Origin: an uncultured Campylobacter sp.
Lineage (GTDB): Bacteria > Campylobacterota > Campylobacteria > Campylobacterales > Campylobacteraceae
DNA: 13,383 bases
Assembly (NCBI RefSeq): GCF_938045625.1
Contig: NZ_CALIAV010000071.1
Coordinates: 1 to 13,383 of the forward strand
Direction of reading: 5' to 3'
A program made the position numbers and the translations under genes. Below the pieces are notes generated by a model. It saw nothing but the letters and a program-made list of their open reading frames with translations, searched no databases and was not told where the DNA came from. Shown one piece after another: positions 1 to 7,402 of this stretch (its first letter is position 1; each line of letters begins with the position of its first letter).

Positions 1-160
1 CGTTGTGCGGCACGATGGTAACCTTGTCGTAGTCAAGCGCCTGCGCCCACGTTATTGCCATCGCATTGACGTCGCCATCGTATTTGGCCGATACGAGCGT
101 GGTCGCGCCCGGGTTTAAGATACGATATGATTTTTGTAGATCGACTTTTATGATCGCCAT
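1..160 (-). CDS. Flavin reductase-like domain protein (5' part only)
   Basis: Only the first 53 codons are in the window; the gene runs off the left edge. The ATG at 160-158 is preceded by a good ribosome binding site (AGGAG, minus strand, 166-170). The peptide opens MAIIKVDLQKSYRILNPG and continues through TTLVSAKYDGDVNAMAITWA. This is how the flavin reductase-like (DIM6/NTAB) FMN-binding split-barrel proteins of Campylobacter begin, with the PGATTLVSA and N-x-MA-x-TWA motifs at the flavin site. Such proteins bind FMN and reduce flavin or act as small flavoenzymes in the cytoplasm; the substrate cannot be told from this fragment. The gene lies about 130 bases downstream of the Sel1-like gene on the same strand. 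The family call rests on an N-terminal match recognised from memory, with no view of the rest. Confidence 0.75.
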   Translation of the reverse strand, partial: MAIIKVDLQKSYRILNPGATTLVSAKYDGDVNAMAITWAQALDYDKVTIVPHN

Positions 161-275
161 TTTTACTCCTTTGACCTGGTTTTTGTTAAATTTGCCCGCT
201 TTTTTGAGCCGCCTTGGCGAGCTTTTCAAATTTGACTTTAACTCGCCAGGCCGCCATATCAAGCCCAAAAACCGC

Positions 276-291
276 AAATTTAGCTAAATTT
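276..291. repeat. 16-bp AAATTT palindrome at the 3' end of the Sel1-like gene
   Basis: AAATTTAG followed directly by its reverse complement CTAAATTT, overlapping the stop codon (290-292). It is one of several AAATTT-based inverted repeats at gene ends here. There is no GC-rich stem, so it would be a weak terminator at best. Confidence 0.5.
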
Positions 292-1078
292 ACCGCGCCT
301 TTTCGCAGTGCTCCCCGTACGGCACCAGCTCGCAAAGGCGCGCATGCAGCCGTTTTACCTCATCCTCGCCGTAGATCTCGCGTAGCTCTTTTTCGTGGTA
401 TTTAGCTAGCATGATGCAACCTGCGAGCATATCCGTTTCGTGGCAGCTTCTAACAAGCGCCTTTATCGCCTCCTCCGCCCCGTAAGGCATCGCCATCGTG
501 CCGAATCTAAAACATCGCCAAGCATCCATCTCGCACGCCTTACGCATATAGCCGACCGCCTGCTCCGGCGCGCTGCTACCGATCGCTAGTCCCAGATGCT
601 CGCACCCTAGCGCCGAGCCCTTTTCGCATGCGGTTTCGTATAGTTTTTTCGCGCGTTTTTCGTCCTTGCCTGGCGCGCCCTGCTCCTTAAAACTCCTGCC
701 GTAAATCACGCAAGCGTCCTGATAGCCGTTATCGCAAGCCGGGCTCAAAATCTCCCTTGCGGCGATGAAATCTTTATTATTTATATGCATTTCGCCCGCC
801 GCCGCGCACGCGTCAAATTTGCCATCCTTGCACGCGCCGAGCAAAATTTGCATCGCCTCGCGAATGTCTTTTTCGTTTTGCTTTTTGGGCTGTTTTTGGT
901 AAAACAATATCACGCGCTTGCAAGCTCTCGCATCCTTTTGGGCGCAGGATTTTTTGAGCTCCTCGTATCTCGCACTTAAAAACGCCTCTTTTTCTGGGCT
1001 TAGTTCGCCTTTTTTAGGCTCGCTGGCCGATACGACAATGGCTAAAAACACAACGCCGATTAGAAATAATTTTTTCAT
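290..1078 (-). CDS. Secreted cysteine-rich Sel1-like repeat (Hcp-type) protein
   Basis: A 262-residue protein opening with a Sec signal peptide (MKKLFLIGVVFLAIVVSAS; likely cleavage near SAS-EPK, no lipobox Cys). The rest is helical Sel1-like repeats with paired cysteines. The pairs CAQKDARAC, CKDGKFDAC, CDNGYQDAC and CEKGSALGC each have seven residues between the cysteines. Later pairs (CEMDAWRC, CHETDMLAGC, CELVPYGEHC) have six or eight. This is the hallmark of Helicobacter/Campylobacter Hcp proteins, whose repeats are stapled by disulfides in the periplasm or outside the cell. Some Hcp proteins bind penicillin or are immunogenic; no such function can be read here. The start is supported by a GAAAGGG stretch just upstream. 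The stop codon falls in a 16-bp palindrome of AAATTT words (276-291). The family call is firm; the biological role is unknown. Confidence 0.85.
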   Translation of the reverse strand: MKKLFLIGVVFLAIVVSASEPKKGELSPEKEAFLSARYEELKKSCAQKDARACKRVILFYQKQPKKQNEKDIREAMQILLGACKDGKFDACAAAGEMHINNKDFIAAREILSPACDNGYQDACVIYGRSFKEQGAPGKDEKRAKKLYETACEKGSALGCEHLGLAIGSSAPEQAVGYMRKACEMDAWRCFRFGTMAMPYGAEEAIKALVRSCHETDMLAGCIMLAKYHEKELREIYGEDEVKRLHARLCELVPYGEHCEKAR

Positions 1079-1326
1079 TTATACCCTTTCTCAAGTGGAT
1101 TGCATTTATATTTCATACTTTTGCTTTTTACGGTCAAATTTAACATTTTCAAGATGCGGGTTTTGGCAACTAAAATTTAAAAATTTGACTCCAAATTTAA
1201 ACACAGAAACCCAAGGCGAAGTATCGTGAGATGATTTTGGGGGTTGTGCGGTAAAATTTAGGCGAAGATAGAACATATAGTTCATCGAGTCAAAATTTTA
1301 CAAACTCCGCAAAAAGCGCTCGCGAG

Positions 1327-1356
1327 ACAAGCCGTCAAATTTAAACGGCTTGTTTT
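1327..1356. terminator. Hairpin at the dnaE 3' end, possible terminator
   Basis: Perfect 9-bp inverted repeat: ACAAGCCGT (1327-1335) and ACGGCTTGT (1345-1353), with a 9-nt loop. On the plus strand it is followed by TTTT. On the minus strand, the direction of dnaE, the next T-run is about ten bases further on, after CTCGCGAGCG. The dnaE stop codon (1341-1343) lies in the loop and the last dnaE codons form one arm. Whether it terminates transcription is inferred. Confidence 0.55.
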
Positions 1357-4300
1357 AGCCCCAACGCCCTCTCGCTAAACCCCTCTCCCACGATAAACTC
1401 CGTCGTATAAACCAGCGCGCGGCCTTCCTGCGCGTCTTTGATGCGGATGATCAGTCGCTTGTTGTTTTTATCTGCTGCGGCGCGGTGTTCGCCGATGGCG
1501 GCACGGTAAATTTGTGTGATGAGATCCTTGCCCGTTTCATCCAAATTTAGCTCTAACACGAGATCCTCGAGCTCTCTTTTGCCCCTGCTTTCGCTAGCGG
1601 CCGAGCCGTTTTGGTAGCTTGCGCCGCTACTTTCCTTACGCTGCCTAAAGCTTCTGCTTTGGAAATTCATATCGCGCGCGTCCTCGAGGCTTACGACGTC
1701 GATTAGATTTATGCGAGCGCCTTGATCGTCGCGAGAGTAGCGCACCTTAAAGGCTAGCGGGGCGTCCTTTTGCTCGTCGCTTAGGCTCTCGATGAGCCCC
1801 TTTTCAGAGTCAAACGCCGCGACCTTAAATGTACCAAAAAGGTCCATGATGCTTAGCATCATAAACTCTTTGCCACTCTTTTTGCTCGTGATGCTGGCGA
1901 CCTCCCTGATCTTGCCGACGACTAGGATCTCGCTGGTTTTATCTATCTTGCCAAAGTCCTTGCTAGGAGTGTGCTTGATCTGTTCGATTTGCTCTTTGTA
2001 TTTTTCGAGCGGATGCGAAAAATCCATACTCGCAGCCTCGTCTAGCGTCAAAATTTTATCCAAATTTATGCGCATAAACTGCCCGTCTTTGGAGTAGCGA
2101 ACCTTAAACGCATGCGGTAGATCGCGCTCATCCGCACTCATCGACTCGACCGCGCCAAGGCTTCTGTCAAAGACCGCGATCTCGACCGTACCGTGAAAAT
2201 CGAGCATCTCGATCGTACCCATTTTTTTGCCGTTTTTCTTGCTGATCCTGGTCGTTAGATCCTCGATCTTGCCGACTAACAGCATCTCGCCGTTTTCCGG
2301 TAGCTCGTCAAATTTATCGCTTAGCGTGTATTTTATCTTTGAGATTTGCTCGCGGTACTCGTCTAGCGGGTGGCCCGAGAGGTAGATACCCACGCTTTCT
2401 AGCTCAAATTTGAGCTTAGTTTTTAGCTCTAGCTCGGAGTCGTCGCGCACGAGACTAGTTTTTACCGTACCCATACTCTCGTCGTCGCCAAAGAGGCTCT
2501 CGGCCGCGTTTTTCTTGATAGTAGCGGCGTTTTTGCACGCCTCTACGATGTTATCTAGGTTGTTTAGCATCATCTTGCGCGTTAGGCCGAAGCTATCAAA
2601 CGAGCCCGATTTTATCAGGCTTTCAAAGACTTTTTTATTTACCTTAAAGTTATCCACGCGCGAGACGAAATCATCGATGTCCTTAAATTCGCCCTTAGCC
2701 TGCTCTTCTAGGATATTTTCTATCGCCGCGCCTCCGACGCCCTTTATCGCGCCTAGGCCGTAGATAATGGCGTCCTTGCCGCCTTCGCTAACGACTGAGA
2801 ATTCTTTGGCAGATTTATTGACCGACGGCGGCAGGATAGCGATATCTAGGCGCTTACACTCGTCGATGTAGCGCGAAATCTTATCTGCGTTAGTCTCCTC
2901 GCTAGTGATTAATGCCGCCATAAATTCGGCCGGATAGTACGTCTTCATATAGGCCGTTTGAAATGTCACGTAGGTGTAGGCCGCGGCGTGGGATTTGTTA
3001 AATCCGTACGAAGCAAAGTGCAAAATGAGCTCAAACAGCTCGTCGGCCTTTTTGCCGTCTAGCCCCTGCGCCTGCGCTCCTTCGATAAATTTACCCTTTA
3101 GCCTATCCATCTCCTCTTTTATCTTTTTACCCATCGCTCGGCGCACGAGATCGGCTCCTCCTAGCGAAAAGCCGCCGATAGTCTGCACGATCTGCATAAC
3201 TTGCTCTTGATAGACGATGACGCCGTAGGTGGGCTCCAGGATCGGCTGAAGCTCTGGGAAAATGTACGTGATAGGCTCCAGGCCGTGCTTGCGCTTGATG
3301 AAATCAGGTATTAGATCCATCGGACCCGGGCGGTAAAGCGAGATCATCGCGATGATATCCTCGAAGCAGTCGGGGCGCATATCGGCTCCGACTTTTTGCA
3401 TGCCTTCGCTCTCTATCTGAAATAGTCCCAACGTCTGACCGCTACTGATCGTTTCGTAGGTTTTTGGATCGTTTTTATTGACCTGCTCCCAGATTATCTC
3501 TTTGCCAAATCTCTTTTTTACGAGCTTGACGGCATTATCTATCACGGTTAGAGTCTTTAGCCCCAGGAAGTCAAATTTGATGAGGTCGACGTCCTCTAGG
3601 TACTTTAGGCTATACTGCGTGACGAAGTGATCCTCCTCGGCGTTTGGCTGGCGGAAAAGCGGGGTCTTGTTCCACAGCTCCTCGTTTGAGATGACCACGC
3701 CCGCCGCGTGCATGCCGGCGTTCCTGTTTAAGCCTTCCAGATCAAGGGCAAATTTCCAGATTCTGTTTGCATTTGAGTTGCTTGCTATCAGCTCGCCGAT
3801 CTTTGGCTCTTTTTCAAAGGCTTGTTCTAGCGTGATGCCTAGCTCGTCTGGGATGAGCTTTGCCATCGCGTCGGCCTCGGCGTAGGGCATATCGCATACG
3901 CGCGCGACGTCGCGGATGACGCCTTTCGCCAGTAGCTTACCAAATGTAATAACCTGCGCGACGTTAAATTTGCCGTACTTTTCGATGACGTAGTCGATGA
4001 TCTCGCCGCGGCGGTTTTGACAAAAGTCCACGTCGATATCGGGCATGCTCACGCGCTCGGGGTTTAAAAAACGCTCGAAAAGCAGGTTATAGGGCAGCGG
4101 ATCAAGGTCGGTGATCTTTAGACTATATGCGACCAGGCTTCCCGCCGCCGAGCCGCGTCCCGGGCCTACCGGCACGCCGCGCTTTTTAGCTTCGTTGATA
4201 AAGTCCCAAACGATCATCATGTAGCCTGGGAAGTTCATTTTATTTATGATATCTATCTCGCGCTGCAGACGCGTGCGATACTCCTCGTGGCGCTCAGCTG

Positions 4301-5321
4301 GGATAAATTTCAATCTCTCCTCCAGCCCCTGCCTACACTCGTGCTCAAACAGCACGCTGTCGTTTGGTATGCTGTAGCGTTTATCAGGCTCTGGCAAGCT
4401 CAAATTTCGCTCGGCCGCGTACTCGAGCGTAAATTTAAAATTTGGCGGCGTAGCGTCACCTAGTTTGATCGTGAGGTCGCATTTATCTACGATTTCTTGC
4501 GTGTTTGCGACGGCTTCAGGGATATCGGCGAAAAGCTCGCTCATCTGCGCAGGCGTCTTTACGTAAAACTCATGCACGCTGTGGCGCAGGCGGTTTGGAT
4601 CGTCGAGCAGTTTGTTCATCGCGATACACATGAAAACCTCGTGCGCGTCGGCTCTTTGCTTAAACGTGTAGTGCGTATCGTTGGTTGCGACTACTTTGAT
4701 GTTTAGCTCTTTTGCTAAGCGCAAAATTTCATCGTCGATCCTGCGCTGATCGCCGATACCGTGGCGCATTATCTCGAGGTAAAAATCATCGCCAAAGACT
4801 TCTTTGTACCACAGCGCGGCTTCCTTTGCTGCCTCGTATCCGCCCGCGCCGTAGCGTAAATTTCGCTCGCTTTGGTTGAGGTTCCAGTTCACCTCGCCTT
4901 GCAGGCACGCCGAGGAGCAGATGATGCCCTCGCTGTGCTCTTTTAGTATCTTTTTGTTGATACGCGGATAATAATAAAATCCCTCGATATAGCTCATGGA
5001 GCTAAGATACATCAGGTTTTTGTAGCCGATTTCGTTTTTGGCGATGAGGCAAAGGTGAAAGCGCTGCTTGGTGCTTTTATCTCCCAGCTCCTCGCCGTTG
5101 TGGATGTAGGCTTCGATGCCGATTAGCGGCTTTATGCCTTCATTTTTCATCGTTTTATAAAAGTCTATCGCGCCAAACATATTGCCGTGATCGGTGATGG
5201 CTGCGGCTTTGACGCCTTGGCTTTTTAGCGTTTTTGCTAGCTCTTTGATACGGTTGGCTCCGTCTAGCAGCGAATACTCCGTGTGCAGGTGCAGGTGCGT
5301 AAAATCTGTAAAATCGCTCAT
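1341..5321 (-). CDS. dnaE: DNA polymerase III subunit alpha with duplicated OB-fold region
   Basis: Catalytic subunit of the chromosomal replicase (family C polymerase), 1326 residues. The N-terminal PHP domain shows HLHTEYS (11-17) and TDHGN (43-47). The palm shows GPGRGSAAGSLVAY (386-399), PDIDVDF (427-433, catalytic Asp430 and Asp432 by comparison with E. coli) and FDFLGL with the third Asp at 584. YQEQVMQI at 704-711 is typical of the family. ESLFG at 941-945 sits where the E. coli internal clamp-binding motif lies. Residues 983-1101 and 1102-1220 are two tandem copies of a 119-residue OB-fold unit; by hand they align without gaps at about 44% identity (52 of 119). Epsilonproteobacterial DnaE is usually near 1200 residues, so the extra unit explains the length. 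ATG start with AAGGA at 5329-5333. No full-length promoter stands out upstream. Confidence 0.98.
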   Translation of the reverse strand: MSDFTDFTHLHLHTEYSLLDGANRIKELAKTLKSQGVKAAAITDHGNMFGAIDFYKTMKNEGIKPLIGIEAYIHNGEELGDKSTKQRFHLCLIAKNEIGYKNLMYLSSMSYIEGFYYYPRINKKILKEHSEGIICSSACLQGEVNWNLNQSERNLRYGAGGYEAAKEAALWYKEVFGDDFYLEIMRHGIGDQRRIDDEILRLAKELNIKVVATNDTHYTFKQRADAHEVFMCIAMNKLLDDPNRLRHSVHEFYVKTPAQMSELFADIPEAVANTQEIVDKCDLTIKLGDATPPNFKFTLEYAAERNLSLPEPDKRYSIPNDSVLFEHECRQGLEERLKFIPAERHEEYRTRLQREIDIINKMNFPGYMMIVWDFINEAKKRGVPVGPGRGSAAGSLVAYSLKITDLDPLPYNLLFERFLNPERVSMPDIDVDFCQNRRGEIIDYVIEKYGKFNVAQVITFGKLLAKGVIRDVARVCDMPYAEADAMAKLIPDELGITLEQAFEKEPKIGELIASNSNANRIWKFALDLEGLNRNAGMHAAGVVISNEELWNKTPLFRQPNAEEDHFVTQYSLKYLEDVDLIKFDFLGLKTLTVIDNAVKLVKKRFGKEIIWEQVNKNDPKTYETISSGQTLGLFQIESEGMQKVGADMRPDCFEDIIAMISLYRPGPMDLIPDFIKRKHGLEPITYIFPELQPILEPTYGVIVYQEQVMQIVQTIGGFSLGGADLVRRAMGKKIKEEMDRLKGKFIEGAQAQGLDGKKADELFELILHFASYGFNKSHAAAYTYVTFQTAYMKTYYPAEFMAALITSEETNADKISRYIDECKRLDIAILPPSVNKSAKEFSVVSEGGKDAIIYGLGAIKGVGGAAIENILEEQAKGEFKDIDDFVSRVDNFKVNKKVFESLIKSGSFDSFGLTRKMMLNNLDNIVEACKNAATIKKNAAESLFGDDESMGTVKTSLVRDDSELELKTKLKFELESVGIYLSGHPLDEYREQISKIKYTLSDKFDELPENGEMLLVGKIEDLTTRISKKNGKKMGTIEMLDFHGTVEIAVFDRSLGAVESMSADERDLPHAFKVRYSKDGQFMRINLDKILTLDEAASMDFSHPLEKYKEQIEQIKHTPSKDFGKIDKTSEILVVGKIREVASITSKKSGKEFMMLSIMDLFGTFKVAAFDSEKGLIESLSDEQKDAPLAFKVRYSRDDQGARINLIDVVSLEDARDMNFQSRSFRQRKESSGASYQNGSAASESRGKRELEDLVLELNLDETGKDLITQIYRAAIGEHRAAADKNNKRLIIRIKDAQEGRALVYTTEFIVGEGFSERALGLKQAV
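1662..2375 (-). repeat. Tandem duplication encoding two OB-fold units in DnaE
   Basis: Copy A is 2019-2375 (DnaE residues 983-1101, opening GHPLDEYREQI) and copy B is 1662-2018 (1102-1220, opening SHPLEKYKEQI). Shared blocks include VGKI, SKK-x-GK, GT followed by A-x-FD, AFKVRYS and RINL. The copies are in frame, directly adjacent and of equal length. They have diverged strongly, so this is an old duplication and not an assembly artefact. Confidence 0.85.
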
Positions 5322-5663
5322 TTTTCGTCCTTTTTAATGCTTTTGATTTTACAAAAACTTTGCTTTTAGGCGGATAAATCGGCTTCGTTTAAATTTAGCT
5401 AGGCTCGGCAAATAGGCTGCTGGTGTGGATTTTTCGTCAAATTTGAGCTTAAATTTGACGACTGCGGTGCGGGCAGCTTGATTTAAATTTACGGCTCCAA
5501 ATTTAGCCCAAATTTGAGCGGTAAATTTGACGCAACCTCGTATAAATAAAAATTTGAAGCGCGATTACGAGGAGATTAAGAAAATTTTAGATAGGGCGGA
5601 TAAAATTTACCGCGCTCTTTAAATTTTAAAAATAATCCAAACAAGAGTGCAAAGCGCCTAAAT
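5322..5663. other. Intergenic stretch between gluQRS-like and dnaE, dense in AAATTT
   Basis: About 340 bases without a convincing gene. From 5390 into the start of the next gene near 5705 I count about 14 AAATTT hexamers. A 26-bp near-palindrome (5435-5460) has arms CGTCAAATTT and AAATTTGACG around GAGCTT. A short plus-strand reading frame ends at 5622 (see findings). The dnaE promoter is presumably near 5340-5400 on the minus strand, where a TAAAAT stretch in TTTTTGTAAAATC is the best -10 candidate. Confidence 0.6.
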
Positions 5664-6788
5664 TTATCGGCTAAATTTCTCTTTAAACATCTCAAGCAAA
5701 TTTGACAAAGTGTCGCATTTTGACGCGTCAAGACCAAGCTTAAGGGCGGCAAATTTATAGTGGATTTTAGCGCCGTCCGCTACGCTCACCGCCGGTGCGC
5801 TCGAGCTTTTGGATAGCTTTTTGCCGCCATGCGCTAGCAGGCCGTGATGGATGAAATTTGCATTTTCAAAACCGTATCCTAACATCTGCGCCATGTACTT
5901 TTGCGCCGCCGAGCACGCGAGCAGATCCTCGCCTCGCACGAGCAAATTTACGCCCAAAATCTCGTCATCCACGAGGCTAGCGAGATTATAAGCGGGCGTG
6001 TCGTCTTTTTTCCAAACGACGAAATCGCCCAAAATTTGCGCCAAATTTACGCTTTGAGCTTGCGAGAATTTTTCCGTTTCAAATGTCGCTTCGTCCGTCA
6101 AATTTAAGAAGCCTAAATTTGCCGAATTTAAATTTTCCGTGGCGTTAGGGCTAAATTTTTCACCGCCGGGCTTCTCTCCGTCTGAGCCGCACAAGTTTGC
6201 CGAATTTTTTAAACCGTTTGCTGTGCCGTCTTGCGCTTTTTGCTCACTACCCCAAAGGCCGCCCACCAGGCTCGCCTCTCCTCCGGAGCCGCACCCCAAA
6301 GCGTCAAAATTTATCAAAATTTGCCCGACTAAAATTTCCGCCCCGTTAAGGACGCGTAGCCGCATGGCCGTTTTGTCTTTTTTAAATTTAAGATTTTTCT
6401 CCGCGCAAACCCGCGTGTAAATGCCGTTTTTAAACGAGTTTTTCATCGAGTGCGAGCACTCGCAAGCGTAGCAAACGCCTTTTTGCTCAAGCTTTTCTAG
6501 CGCGTTTGTATAGGTGCCGAGGCGAAATTTGGAGCTAAATTTGGTTTCAAATTCCCCCACCCCACCAGGTCCGCTGTCAAAACCAATGCCCAGCATATCA
6601 AGCACGCGAAAGATATTTTCCACGTATTGCCTGCGGTAGCGCGGCAAGTCGTAGTCGTCGATCCTTAAGTACAATTTCCCGTCAAAAGCGCGAGTAAAAA
6701 GATATGTCAGCAAGAAGTTGTAAACATTGCCCGCGTGCAAAAAGCCGCTTGGCGTCGGAGCGATACGAGAGGTGATTTTTTGGTTCAT
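5664..6788 (-). CDS. gluQ: Short glutamyl-tRNA-synthetase-like protein (GluQRS type) with internal insertion
   Basis: A 374-residue class I synthetase catalytic core with no anticodon-binding domain. The ATP-site motif is PTPSGFLHAGN (11-21, a variant HIGH box). A zinc-type cluster C109-x-C111-x12-Y124-x3-C128 matches the C-x-C...Y-x3-C of GluQRS. The second ATP motif is KKLSKSSSAP (323-332), the KMSKS loop. LRIDDYD (41-47), DFVVWKKDDTPAYNLA and LVRGEDLL are typical of the glutamate group. GluQRS proteins (about 300 residues) put glutamate on the queuosine of tRNA-Asp; that role is inferred from domain content. About 80 residues (roughly 165-246, bases 6051-6296) are low-complexity extra sequence. 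The opening TRIAPTPSG resembles, from memory, short GluRS-like proteins of Bacteroidota, so the symbol is tentative. No clear Shine-Dalgarno is seen before the ATG. Confidence 0.75.
   Translation of the reverse strand: MNQKITSRIAPTPSGFLHAGNVYNFLLTYLFTRAFDGKLYLRIDDYDLPRYRRQYVENIFRVLDMLGIGFDSGPGGVGEFETKFSSKFRLGTYTNALEKLEQKGVCYACECSHSMKNSFKNGIYTRVCAEKNLKFKKDKTAMRLRVLNGAEILVGQILINFDALGCGSGGEASLVGGLWGSEQKAQDGTANGLKNSANLCGSDGEKPGGEKFSPNATENLNSANLGFLNLTDEATFETEKFSQAQSVNLAQILGDFVVWKKDDTPAYNLASLVDDEILGVNLLVRGEDLLACSAAQKYMAQMLGYGFENANFIHHGLLAHGGKKLSKSSSAPAVSVADGAKIHYKFAALKLGLDASKCDTLSNLLEMFKEKFSR
6051..6296 (-). other. Low-complexity in-frame insertion in the GluQRS-like gene
   Basis: Encodes roughly residues 165-246, rich in G, S, N, E and L, with internal echoes: NSANL at 195-199 and 221-225, and EKFS at 210-213 and 239-242. 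The DNA carries repeated AAATTT words and a repeated TTTGCCGAATTT string (near 6119 and 6198). It lies between the conserved ILINFDAL and ILGDFVVWKK segments, so it would form a surface loop. Boundaries are approximate. Confidence 0.6.
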
Positions 6789-6835
6789 TTGGAGCGAAAA
6801 TTGCTTAAAAAGCTTAAATTTAAAAATTAGATTAA

Positions 6836-6855
6836 AGCCGTCAGATTTGACGGCT
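6836..6855 (-). terminator. Terminator hairpin after the RRM gene
   Basis: Perfect 8-bp stem AGCCGTCA/TGACGGCT with a 4-nt loop, four bases past the stop codon of the RRM gene. On the minus strand it is followed by TTTAATCTAATTTTT, a broken U-tract. It also separates this gene from the GluQRS-like gene. Confidence 0.65.
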
Positions 6856-6859
6856 AGGA

Positions 6860-7105
6860 TTATTCTTTAGGTTTAGATTCGTTTACTCTTAGAGCTCTGC
6901 CGCCTACTTCCTTGTTGTTTAGCGCTTCGATCGCTTTTAGCGCGTCTGCGTCGTTTTCTATCTCGACAAATCCGAATCCTTTTGAGCGATTCGTGTCGCG
7001 ATCTTTGACGATTTTCGCGCGTTTTACTTCGCCAAACGGCGCAAATGTATCCTTAAGCTCTGCCTCAGTCATGCGATATGACAAGTTACCGACGTAAATA
7101 TTCAC
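6860..7105 (-). CDS. Single-RRM RNA-binding protein
   Basis: An 81-residue protein that is just one RNA recognition motif. RNP2 is IYVGNL (residues 3-8) and RNP1 is KGFGFVEI (about 42-49), with the conserved aromatic residues that stack on RNA bases. It ends in a short KPKE tail. Small one-domain RRM proteins of this kind occur in cyanobacteria, Helicobacter and Campylobacter (HP0827-like) and bind RNA in the cytoplasm; their targets are mostly unknown. The start is GTG (7105-7103), preceded by AAGGAA (minus strand, 7114-7119) at a good distance, and it places RNP2 at the usual spot near the N-terminus. The gene appears to be monocistronic, with a hairpin just downstream. Confidence 0.93.
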   Translation of the reverse strand: MNIYVGNLSYRMTEAELKDTFAPFGEVKRAKIVKDRDTNRSKGFGFVEIENDADALKAIEALNNKEVGGRALRVNESKPKE

Positions 7106-7150
7106 AGTAACGTTTCCTTAAATCAAATTCCCGATAAAATCGGTTAATAG

Positions 7151-7156
7151 ATGATA
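7151..7156 (-). promoter_or_regulatory. Possible -10 box for the RRM gene
   Basis: TATCAT on the minus strand (in CAGGTATCATC), about 46 bases upstream of the GTG start, preceded by an AT-rich tract. It is one mismatch from TATAAT. No -35 box is evident, as is common in Campylobacter. Confidence 0.35.
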
Positions 7157-7366
7157 CCTGAATTTAAATAAAAAAGCTAGATAAAAATTGATATTTTTAT
7201 AATTTTTTGTAAATTTAAATTTCGGCTGGCGTTTTTGGAAATTTATTTTTTATTCGAAGGTTTGGGGTTGCGTAAAATTTGAAGTAAATTTAAGGCAGGT
7301 TTGGCACGGAACACCAGCCAATCGGCGCAAATTTGACGCTTGCGCGCTTTATTTAAAATTGAAGTA

Positions 7367-7402
7367 GCCGCACCTTCGCCAAAAACTGGCAAAACGTGCG
7401 GC
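7367..7402 (-). terminator. Nested hairpin downstream of the DJ-1 gene
   Basis: Outer stem GCCGCAC (7367-7373)/GTGCGGC (7396-7402) and inner stem GCCA (7378-7381)/TGGC (7387-7390) with a 5-nt loop. It lies about 30 bases past the stop codon. The downstream T-run on the minus strand is poor, so the terminator role is tentative. Confidence 0.45.

Noticed and set aside
66..405. Plus-strand frames at 66-287 and 214-405
   Set aside because: They run opposite the flavin reductase start and the Sel1-like 3' end, overlap each other and have no family features.
1079..1340. Small gene or RNA between the Sel1-like gene and dnaE
   Set aside because: No start with a ribosome binding site and no stable fold apart from the dnaE 3' hairpin; only AT-rich promoter-like sequence near the Sel1-like start.
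1662..2375. DnaE repeat as an assembly or sequencing error
   Set aside because: The copies differ at over half of their residues, so they cannot be a recent misassembled duplicate.
1792..3210. Plus-strand frames opposite dnaE (and similar ones opposite gluQRS-like, efp, serA and rpsA)
   Set aside because: They are antisense shadows with low-complexity Ser/Leu-rich or odd composition, no ribosome binding sites and no recognisable domains.
5390..5705. CRISPR-like array from the repeated AAATTT words
   Set aside because: The repeat unit is only about 6-10 bases, spacing is irregular and the same word occurs inside genes.
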